NCBI GenBank assembly: GCA_938009335.1
Contig: CALLHT010000067.1
Coordinates: 1-21,302, forward strand
DNA: 21,302 bases
Origin: an uncultured Rhizobiaceae group bacterium
Lineage (GTDB): Bacteria; Pseudomonadota; Alphaproteobacteria; Rhizobiales; Rhizobiaceae
Direction of reading: 5' to 3'
Part shown: positions 1 through 5,768 of the stretch, in pieces
Numbering within the stretch: the stretch's first letter is position 1
How the letters are laid out: every line of letters starts with the position of its first letter
Notes under the pieces: generated by a model
What the model saw: only the letters and a program-made list of their open reading frames with translations
What the model was told of the DNA's origin: nothing
Database searches by the model: none
Position numbers and translations under genes: made by a program

Positions 1-824
1 GGGATCTGACACTTGAAACAAAGATCACCGCAACACAAGACATCAACGAGGCAGTTGAAAGTGCTGATCTAATTCTGCTAGCGGTTCCTGCACAAAGTCT
101 CCATTCTCTATTATTAGATTTTCCCACCGTCAAAGCAGACGCAATTTTGGTGACAACCTGCAAAGGCATCAACCAAGAAACCGGCAAGCTACCTTCTGAA
201 ACGGTTCAGGCCCAATTTCCTGACCATAGGGTCGCGGCACTATCCGGTCCAAGCTTTGCTCACGATGTGGTGCAAGGTTTGCCAACAGCAGTGACCATCG
301 CTTCAGGCAATATGACGGCGGCAAATAGTGTTGCCCAAGAGCTCTCAACAGAAACCTTCCGTTGTTATTCTTCAAACGACATTCGCGGTGCGGAACTGGG
401 TGGCGCGTTGAAGAACGTTCTTGCTCTCGCTGTCGGCGCTGCCCGCGGCATGGGCTTGGGCGCAAGTGCGGAGGCCGCCCTTATTGCGCGTGGGTTCGCG
501 GAAGTGTCGCGGCTTGCCGTCGCGCTTGGCGCAAAATCAGAAACGTTGATGGGTCTATCCGGTCTTGGCGATATCACCCTAACCTGCTCCACCCCACAAT
601 CGCGAAACTTCAGCTTTGGCATTGCTTTGGGAAGCGGCGAAAGCCTTGACGGGTTGAAACTGGCGGAAGGTGTGTTTACCGCAAGCGTTGCCGAAAGGTT
701 GGCAAACGACCACAGCGTAGAAGTTCCGATAACATCGGCAATTGTAGATGTTTTGGAAAAACGGGTCACAGCACGAGAAGCTGTCGAACAGCTCTTGACG
801 CGGCCGCTCAAGCGCGAGAGTTAA
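1..824 (+). CDS. gpsA: Glycerol-3-phosphate dehydrogenase [NAD(P)+], 3' part
   Basis: The reading frame is open from the first full codon at base 3, so the start lies outside the window. The enzyme reduces dihydroxyacetone phosphate to sn-glycerol-3-phosphate in the cytoplasm, feeding phospholipid synthesis. Visible signatures are the end of the Rossmann domain (ILLAVPAQSLHSLL), a CKGIN motif, SGPSFA, the ALKNVLALAVGAARGMGLG helix with the catalytic lysine, and GLSGLGDITLTCSTPQSRNF near the substrate site. These are characteristic of GpsA. The nucleotide-binding GxGxxG end is missing because of the window edge. The EVE-domain gene follows after 26 bases with its own ribosome binding site, suggesting co-transcription. 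An internal TTG at 147 is only an in-frame codon, not the start. Confidence 0.95.
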   Translation, partial: DLTLETKITATQDINEAVESADLILLAVPAQSLHSLLLDFPTVKADAILVTTCKGINQETGKLPSETVQAQFPDHRVAALSGPSFAHDVVQGLPTAVTIASGNMTAANSVAQELSTETFRCYSSNDIRGAELGGALKNVLALAVGAARGMGLGASAEAALIARGFAEVSRLAVALGAKSETLMGLSGLGDITLTCSTPQSRNFSFGIALGSGESLDGLKLAEGVFTASVAERLANDHSVEVPITSAIVDVLEKRVTAREAVEQLLTRPLKRES

Positions 825-850
825 TAAAAGAGACATTCAGGAGAAACCAC

Positions 851-1288
851 ATGCGATACTGGCTCTTTAAATCCGAACCATTCAAATGGTCATGGGAGCA
901 GCAAAAAGCCAAAGGCGACGCTGGTGAAGAGTGGGATGGCATTCGCAATTATCAGGCGCGTAACTTCATGCGTACAATGGAGCTAGGTGACCGCGCGTTC
1001 TTCTATCACTCAAACGAAGGCCTTGAAATCGTCGGGATTGCTGAAGTGAGTGCGTTGAGTGCACCAGATTCCACAACCGACGACGAACGCTGGGATTGCG
1101 TCCACATTCGTGCGATTTGCGATATGCCAACACCAGTTACTCTGAAACAGGTAAAAGCCACAGAAAGCCTTTCCGACATGTCACTCGTCACGTCCATGCG
1201 CCTTTCTGTTCAGCCGGTTAAAGAAGAAGAATGGATGGAAGTCTGCCGCATGGGTGGGCTAGATGGCAAAACGCTGAAGCCGCTTTGA
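851..1288 (+). CDS. EVE domain (PUA-like) protein, THYN1-type
   Basis: A 145-residue protein that is a single EVE domain. The family hallmarks are the N-terminal YWLFKSEP, the WDGIRNYQARNFMR segment, and GDRAFFYHSN followed by VGIAEV. EVE domains belong to the PUA-like fold and are thought to bind modified bases in nucleic acids. The bacterial single-domain proteins resemble human thymocyte nuclear protein 1 (THYN1), and their physiological role is not settled. The start is the ATG 8-12 bases after an AGGAGA ribosome binding site. The gene lies directly behind gpsA, a neighbourhood I recall from other alphaproteobacteria. The next gene encodes a probable DNA-repair glycosylase, so a nucleic-acid role for both is plausible but is inference. 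Confidence 0.9.
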   Translation: MRYWLFKSEPFKWSWEQQKAKGDAGEEWDGIRNYQARNFMRTMELGDRAFFYHSNEGLEIVGIAEVSALSAPDSTTDDERWDCVHIRAICDMPTPVTLKQVKATESLSDMSLVTSMRLSVQPVKEEEWMEVCRMGGLDGKTLKPL

Positions 1289-1297
1289 ATGAATGAC

Positions 1298-1365
1298 CTC
1301 ACCCTGAGCTTGTCGAAGGGCGAGGGTGAAAACGATCTCGTATCCTTCGACAGGCTCAGGATGAG
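1298..1365. repeat. REP-like inverted repeat (CCTGAGC..GTCGAAGG family)
   Basis: Two 23-base arms, 1298-1320 and 1343-1365, are inverted copies that differ at 3 positions. They share the core CCTGAGC-Y-TGTCGAAGG and are separated by 22 bases. The first arm can also form a local stem by itself: CACCCT at 1300-1305 against AGGGTG at 1323-1328. This palindrome type is common between genes in alphaproteobacteria. The second arm ends only 5 bases before the GTG start of the next gene, so its GAGG lies where the ribosome binding site must be. Confidence 0.85.
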
Positions 1366-1370
1366 GAAAC

Positions 1371-2564
1371 GTGCTCCACCTCTCAAACAAGACCGCGCGC
1401 CATGTCGTGCTTCACCTTCAAGGCCTAACGCGCCCGCCTCATGTTTCGTTTGAACAAGGCGGCTTGGAGGGACTTATTCATCAGCTTGGCTTTGTGCAGA
1501 TGGATTCCATTCCATGGGTCGAACGCGCGCATCATATGATCCTGTTTGCACGCAATCAGACCTACCGGACAAAGCACCTCAAACATCTGCATGAGAAAGA
1601 GCGCCGGTTGTTCGAGAACTGGACCCATGATGCATCGCTTATTCCCTGTGAATTCTGGCCCTATTGGAAGCACAAGTTTCGCCGGGATGAACCCCGCCTG
1701 AAACAGAAGTTCATTAAGTGGCAGGGCGATGGGTTCATCAACCGGGTGGAAGCGCTTCGCAATAGCATAGAACAAAACGGTGTCCTGCGATCCCGTGATC
1801 TGGAAAAACCCAAGGGCCAGAAGCTTGAGATGTGGCAGTGGCATGACGGTAAGGCGGCACTCGAATATATGTGGCGTACAGGCCAGTTTGCGATTGCCAA
1901 ACGCGAGGGGTTTCAGAAAGTCTATGACCTCTGCTATCGCACAATCCACAAAGATCACTATCAGCAAGAGGTAAGCCACGATGCGTTTACCGATTGGGCG
2001 TGCCGTTCTGCTTTGGATCGTCTTGGGTTTGGTTCACCGCGCGACATTGCCAAATACTGGGACCTCTTGTCTATTGATGAAGTGAAAGCCTGGCTTGAAG
2101 ATCGCGCCGCTCAGGAAACCAAGCAGATTACTGTAGAATGTTGCGATGGCTCTCAGCCAAAAGAATTTTACGCGCGGCCAGACATTGAACACGTAATTGC
2201 AAAGCTCGAGAAGCTACCTGATCGCATCCGCATGCTGTCACCGTTTGATCCGGTAATCAGAGATCGCAAACGCCTGAAATGGCTCTTCGGGTTTGATTAC
2301 ACGATCGAGATTTACGTGCCGCCCGAGAAACGAAAATACGGCTACTATGTTTTCCCGCTTCTCGAACGCGACAGATTGATCGGGCGGGTGGATGCACAAA
2401 CCAAACGCAAAGAAGACACCCTCGCTGCCACCAAGCTTTGGTTAGAACCAAAGGTGAGATGGTCAAAGGCGCGAGATGACAAATTCCAGGCAGAACTCAT
2501 CCGACAGTCAAGACTGTGCGAAGTCAAAAAGGTTGATTGGGATCAGGAACGGATTGTAACGTGA
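1371..2564 (+). CDS. YcaQ/AlkX-type winged-helix DNA glycosylase (HTH_42 family)
   Basis: A 397-residue protein of the HTH_42 (formerly DUF1006) superfamily, close in length to E. coli YcaQ/AlkX (about 410). These enzymes remove alkylated bases and unhook DNA interstrand cross-links. The near N-terminal segment GFVQMDSIPWVERAHHMILFARNQTY-like contains Q43-M44-D45, matching the Q-phi-D catalytic motif of the YcaQ-like branch rather than the Q-phi-Q of the self-resistance branch (AlkZ). The C-terminal part has the family patterns LSPFDPVIRDRKR and GRVDAQTKR. I chose the GTG start at 1371 because the family's first helix (LSNKTARHVVLHLQGL) begins right there and GAGGAA lies just upstream, inside the palindromic repeat. 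Function is inferred from family membership. Confidence 0.85.
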   Translation: MLHLSNKTARHVVLHLQGLTRPPHVSFEQGGLEGLIHQLGFVQMDSIPWVERAHHMILFARNQTYRTKHLKHLHEKERRLFENWTHDASLIPCEFWPYWKHKFRRDEPRLKQKFIKWQGDGFINRVEALRNSIEQNGVLRSRDLEKPKGQKLEMWQWHDGKAALEYMWRTGQFAIAKREGFQKVYDLCYRTIHKDHYQQEVSHDAFTDWACRSALDRLGFGSPRDIAKYWDLLSIDEVKAWLEDRAAQETKQITVECCDGSQPKEFYARPDIEHVIAKLEKLPDRIRMLSPFDPVIRDRKRLKWLFGFDYTIEIYVPPEKRKYGYYVFPLLERDRLIGRVDAQTKRKEDTLAATKLWLEPKVRWSKARDDKFQAELIRQSRLCEVKKVDWDQERIVT

Positions 2565-2589
2565 TAAAAGAGTTCAGGAGGAAACAGTT

Positions 2590-2988
2590 ATGGACCTTTC
2601 AAATCTCAACTATCTGGCAATTCTGGTTGCTGCTGTTGCCGGCATGATGTCGGGTGCTGCATGGTATGGGGCATTTGCCAAGCCCTGGATGAAGGCAGTT
2701 GGTTATACAGAAGAACCGGCACCCAATCCAAAAATCTACATCGTGGCGATCATCGCACAATTGGTCATTGCCTATATGCTCGCTGCATTGTTCAGGCATT
2801 TCCCTTCGGTTGATCTAGCATCAGGCATGCTCGGTGCATTCTTCTGTTGGCTTGGCTTCTGCGTGGCCCCCATGGCCGTCAACCATCGCTTTCAGGATAA
2901 AGGCTGGGACCTTACTTTGATTGATGGCGGATATTGGCTCGTCGTGTTCTTGCTGCAAGGCGCAATTCTTGGCTGGTGGGGCGCTTAG
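2590..2988 (+). CDS. DUF1761 family membrane protein
   Basis: A 132-residue integral membrane protein with about four hydrophobic segments (roughly residues 6-26, 48-68, 77-97 and 112-131). The pattern GMMSGAAWYGAFAKPWMKAVG near the N-terminus and the later WxxxFCVAPMAVNHRF region fit the DUF1761 family, whose function is unknown. The ATG is 8 bases behind a consensus AGGAGG (2576-2581), so translation should be efficient. It begins 25 bases after the glycosylase gene. Its TAG stop overlaps the GTG of the next gene (TAGTG), pointing to translational coupling in the same operon. Confidence 0.85.
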   Translation: MDLSNLNYLAILVAAVAGMMSGAAWYGAFAKPWMKAVGYTEEPAPNPKIYIVAIIAQLVIAYMLAALFRHFPSVDLASGMLGAFFCWLGFCVAPMAVNHRFQDKGWDLTLIDGGYWLVVFLLQGAILGWWGA

Positions 2989-3677
2989 TGTTCTCACGCT
3001 CTTTGCTCACCTATGAAGCGGTTGCACTGCCGGATCGGGCTTCCATGTCCGATGCAGAGATGGTTTCAGCCGCTAAATCATTCTATGAGAAAATGCGAAA
3101 ACGCCATTCGGTGCGTGACTTTTCGGATAAGCCCGTTTCAAGAGGCATTATCGAAGCCTGCATTCAAACCGCTGGCTCTGCGCCCAGTGGTGCCAATCAT
3201 CAGCCCTGGCATTTCGTGGCAATTCAGGATGCCGACAAAAAGAGACAAATCAGACTTGCAGCAGAAGAAGAGGAACGCGCGTTTTATGCAGGCGGCGGCG
3301 GAGATGAATGGATCAAAGCGCTCGAACCCATCGGTACAGGCCCGGAAAAACCGCATCTGGAAATCGCCCCATGGTTGATCGTTATCTTTGCACAGCGCTA
3401 TGGTGAATTTGATGATGGGTCGCGCTACAAAAATTACTATGTAAATGAGAGTGTGGGTATTGCCACAGGCTTTCTGCTGGCTGCCCTTCATCATGCGGGG
3501 CTCGTCGCCCTCACCCATACGCCAAATCCGATGAAATTTTTAAATGGTCTTCTTGAACGCCCTGCTTCAGAAAAACCGGTGATGATTATCCCCGTCGGGC
3601 ATCCGGCAGACGATGCAACCGTGCCATCAGTCGCAAAACTGAAAAAGCCGCTGGATGAAATTTTGAGTGTTTTTTAA
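2988..3677 (+). CDS. Nitroreductase-fold flavoprotein, iodotyrosine deiodinase-like
   Basis: A 229-residue FMN flavoprotein of the nitroreductase superfamily. The segment KRHSVRDFSDKPV supplies the FMN-phosphate-binding R-x-S-x-R, and APSGANHQPWHF and VALTHTPNP are further cofactor-site motifs. Within the superfamily it fits the iodotyrosine deiodinase branch. E96, Y100 and K121 have the exact spacing (E-x3-Y-x20-K) of the residues that clamp the halotyrosine zwitterion in human IYD (E157, Y161, K182). The intervening W and the EEEE run are also shared. Such enzymes reductively dehalogenate halotyrosines. GTG at 2988 overlaps the preceding stop. TTG at 3003 or ATG at 3045 are alternative starts, but the ATG would cut a conserved-looking N-terminal helix. 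The stop overlaps the convergent gene's stop. Confidence 0.85.
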   Translation: MFSRSLLTYEAVALPDRASMSDAEMVSAAKSFYEKMRKRHSVRDFSDKPVSRGIIEACIQTAGSAPSGANHQPWHFVAIQDADKKRQIRLAAEEEERAFYAGGGGDEWIKALEPIGTGPEKPHLEIAPWLIVIFAQRYGEFDDGSRYKNYYVNESVGIATGFLLAALHHAGLVALTHTPNPMKFLNGLLERPASEKPVMIIPVGHPADDATVPSVAKLKKPLDEILSVF

Positions 3678-3922
3678 CTCGCCAACCCCACCACCATCGC
3701 GCCTAAAGCGACCAGATGAATGAGCATGATCGCCCGGTCGTTCCACATTACGCCCACTGCGAACCAGCCTAAAAGCCCTGCGAGAAACAGATAGATGTTC
3801 AAGGGTGTCATGCCAAAGGCGGTCGCAGCGTAACCAAAAATCTGAATGATGGACGCGACCCATTTAATGCTGAACGCGAGCTTCTCAGATGAAATGTCTG
3901 ATACGGCAGATAACGTGGTCAT
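3674..3922 (-). CDS. Small membrane protein, function unknown
   Basis: An 82-residue protein with a short polar N-terminus and three hydrophobic stretches (about residues 19-38, 41-59 and 63-81). Typical pieces are KWVASIIQIFGYAATAFGMTP and NDRAIMLIHLVALGAM. I recognise the type from alphaproteobacterial genomes but cannot name a family with confidence. The start is supported by AAAAGGA 8-9 bases upstream. That ribosome binding site lies in a tiny potential hairpin (AGGA-TTTT-TCCT). It lies 31 bases after the 47-residue gene on the same strand, and both are divergent from a LysR regulator, which makes them candidates for its control. Its stop overlaps the flavoprotein stop by four bases. Confidence 0.7.
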   Translation of the reverse strand: MTTLSAVSDISSEKLAFSIKWVASIIQIFGYAATAFGMTPLNIYLFLAGLLGWFAVGVMWNDRAIMLIHLVALGAMVVGLAS

Positions 3923-3953
3923 AGGAAAAATCCTTTTAAGTCTTGGTGTAGGC

Positions 3954-4097
3954 TTAGCCTTTGATCATCCAGTTCCAAAAATCGCGAACGGCTTTCGCCC
4001 GCTCTTTGGGTGCGCGATGGATGCCCGCTTGAATTTCGTGCGCATATGCTGCCGGGCCTTTGATTTCGTAGGGTGCGTAAGTCTTGGGAGTAGACAT
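3954..4097 (-). CDS. Small soluble protein of 47 residues, function unknown
   Basis: The predicted peptide begins MSTPKTYAPYEIKGPAAY and ends RDFWNWMIKG. It is polar and basic, with no signal peptide or membrane segment, and I do not recognise it. I chose the ATG at 4097 because AAAAGGAAAT lies 4-5 bases upstream. A longer in-frame start at 4145 would add 16 residues of unlikely composition and lacks a good ribosome binding site. It is the first gene after the LysR divergent region and is probably transcribed together with the following membrane protein. The matched pair suggests a small two-gene unit under LysR control, which is inference. Confidence 0.6.
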   Translation of the reverse strand: MSTPKTYAPYEIKGPAAYAHEIQAGIHRAPKERAKAVRDFWNWMIKG

Positions 4098-4170
4098 TTT
4101 GATTTCCTTTTCTGATCTCTTACACATAAAATAATTTCTAGACATCGAAGTGACAAACGCGTAATTCTTG

Positions 4171-4187
4171 TCTTTCAGTTAAAGAAA
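4171..4187. promoter_or_regulatory. Possible LysR operator between divergent genes
   Basis: TCTTT-CAGTT-AAAGA (4171-4185) is a perfect 5-base inverted repeat, extendable to TTTC-N7-GAAA, and contains a T-N11-A element of the kind LysR-type regulators bind. It lies 12-28 bases before the regulator's ATG, where autoregulation would be expected. The region is AT-rich, so the match could be chance. Confidence 0.3.
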
Positions 4188-4198
4188 TTTGAATTGAT

Positions 4199-5140
4199 AT
4201 GCGCAAGATCCCTCCTGTTAACGCCATACGCGCTTTTGAAGCAGCTTGCCGACACATGCAGTTTCAACTTGCAGCAGAAGAATTGGGCGTGACGCCCGCT
4301 GCCCTTTCCTATCAGATCAGGCAGTTGGAAGAGCATTTGGGCCTCAAACTCTTCAGAAGACTAAACCGCGCTGTTGAACTGACCCGCGAAGGTAGAGTGT
4401 TGGCGCCGGGCATCACAAACGCCTTCCAGACGCTGGAAGAGAGTTTTGCGCTTTTGTCGCCGGAAGAAGACAACACACTGGTTGTTTCCACCGGACCGGC
4501 ATTTTCAGCCAAATGGCTTGCACCTCGGCTTCATTCATATTTGGAAGACCATTCAGAGATTGATTTCCGCCTTTCAGCCAATCTCAAACTGACCGATTTC
4601 GATCGCGATGACGTGGATGCGGTCATTCGCTTTGGAGCTGGCAATTACCCGGACTTATATGTCGAAGCGTTGTTTCAGGAAATCGCGACACCATTAATCT
4701 CGCCGAAACTGTTTGAAGAAACTGGCAGCCAAGCGGATGAAACGCTGTTTGAGAAGGTGACGCTTATCCATGACGAGTCGCTCCGCTTCATTGAAGCAGG
4801 ACAATGGGAAACCTGGCTTGACGGAGTGAATTACACAACAGTCGATGCCAGTGGCGGCCTGCATTTCAGCCATGCCGATCATTGTATTGAGGCAGCCGTT
4901 GATGGAAACGGCATCGTTATGGCGCGTTTAGGCTTTGCCTTCCGCGAAATCAATGCCGGGCGATTGATCGCGCCGTTCAAAGAAGCAATCAGCGCCAAAG
5001 GCGGGTTTTACTTTTGTTGCCCGCCGGAAAACCTAGAAAAGGAGAAGGTGCTGCACTTTTTGGCATGGCTACGCGACGAAGCCCAGGCGCAGGAAGAGGC
5101 AATAGAAGTGTTTATGAAAGACAGAGTGATGTTAGAATAG
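4199..5140 (+). CDS. LysR-family transcriptional regulator, GcvA-like
   Basis: A 313-residue LysR-type regulator. The N-terminal winged helix-turn-helix (about residues 6-65) has the classic run NAIRAFEAACRHMQFQLAA, VTPAALSYQIRQLEEHLG and LFRRLNRAVELTREG. The rest is a periplasmic-binding-protein-like effector domain starting near residue 93 (LVVSTGPAFSAKWLAPRL). PPVNAIRAFEAA and the overall pattern place it nearest to GcvA-type regulators, a large group in which glycine cleavage is only one target. It is divergent from two small genes, the usual position for a LysR regulator of its neighbour. Its stop directly abuts the stop of the convergent lipoprotein gene. The effector cannot be read from the sequence. 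Confidence 0.9.
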   Translation: MRKIPPVNAIRAFEAACRHMQFQLAAEELGVTPAALSYQIRQLEEHLGLKLFRRLNRAVELTREGRVLAPGITNAFQTLEESFALLSPEEDNTLVVSTGPAFSAKWLAPRLHSYLEDHSEIDFRLSANLKLTDFDRDDVDAVIRFGAGNYPDLYVEALFQEIATPLISPKLFEETGSQADETLFEKVTLIHDESLRFIEAGQWETWLDGVNYTTVDASGGLHFSHADHCIEAAVDGNGIVMARLGFAFREINAGRLIAPFKEAISAKGGFYFCCPPENLEKEKVLHFLAWLRDEAQAQEEAIEVFMKDRVMLE

Positions 5141-5548
5141 CTACCAAGTTCGCCTTGGGCCATTGTCGATATGGTAAAACCCGCGCGGATAGTGACTGTA
5201 TCCGCCTACTTCACGCAGAGATCGAATATAAGCTTTCACCTCTGAAGGCCTGCCCGGTACTGAAAAATCAACAGCTCGGCAGGAAAGATGGTAGGATTTC
5301 TTCTTCCCACCTTTACGCGCATTTTCCAAAGGCCAACGATGCGTAGAATGCACTTTTATCGGGCCAAATTTGCGGGAAATCTTGTTGAGCGCGATTTTGA
5401 GTTCAATTGGCGTACACCAGCTTGTATCATTCCAGGTAATTTGCGGCGGGCGTAACATCGCGAGGAACCCTTGGGCACCACCAGCACAGGCTGTTAGAAA
5501 CAAAGGCGCAATTAGAGCACCAAGCAAAATCTTCCGCTTTGCGGCCAT
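5141..5548 (-). CDS. Zinc M15-type peptidase-like lipoprotein
   Basis: A 135-residue predicted lipoprotein. The N-terminus MAAKRKILLGALIAPLFLTAC is a lipoprotein signal with lipobox LTAC (lipidated C21). The mature part has the peptidase M15 (D-Ala-D-Ala carboxypeptidase/YcbK-like) zinc pattern: H87-x6-D94 in SYHLSCRAVDF and H126 in FYHID. The STHRWPLEN segment precedes them. Such proteins act on peptidoglycan in the periplasm, and this one would be membrane-tethered. ATG 5548 was chosen over an upstream in-frame ATG at 5596 because TAGGAA lies just ahead of it and the signal peptide then starts properly. It is divergent from acs. Activity is inferred from the ligands only. Confidence 0.85.
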   Translation of the reverse strand: MAAKRKILLGALIAPLFLTACAGGAQGFLAMLRPPQITWNDTSWCTPIELKIALNKISRKFGPIKVHSTHRWPLENARKGGKKKSYHLSCRAVDFSVPGRPSEVKAYIRSLREVGGYSHYPRGFYHIDNGPRRTW

Positions 5549-5681
5549 CAATCTATTCCTACTCAAAACACTTGGAACGGCTTTATCATCCAGCAATTTC
5601 GTTAAAATTTTAACTATCGAAAATTAACCATGTTCCACCTCAAACCAAATGCCCGAAAGACATATCCCCCAATGGTTGAAT

Positions 5682-5748
5682 AGACCTTGCATCTGTGGTC
5701 TGCTTAAACCCGACTAAGATAAAGCGTAGCGGGTAAGTTGGTCTACGC
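5682..5748 (+). promoter_or_regulatory. acs leader with two inverted repeats
   Basis: The region between the lipoprotein gene and acs carries AGACC (5682-5686) inverted against GGTCT (5697-5701) with a 10-base spacer. It also carries GCGTAG (5724-5729) against CTACGC (5743-5748), a 6-bp stem that ends 8 bases before the acs ribosome binding site. A TAAGAT at 5715-5720 could be a -10 box, but no well-placed -35 is visible. An operator or leader hairpin is possible but unproven. Confidence 0.3.
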
Positions 5749-5768
5749 GGGGAATGGAGGAGAAGACC

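Noticed and set aside
365..811. 148-codon open frame on the minus strand within gpsA
   Set aside because: It is a mirror of the GpsA coding frame; the + frame has all family motifs.
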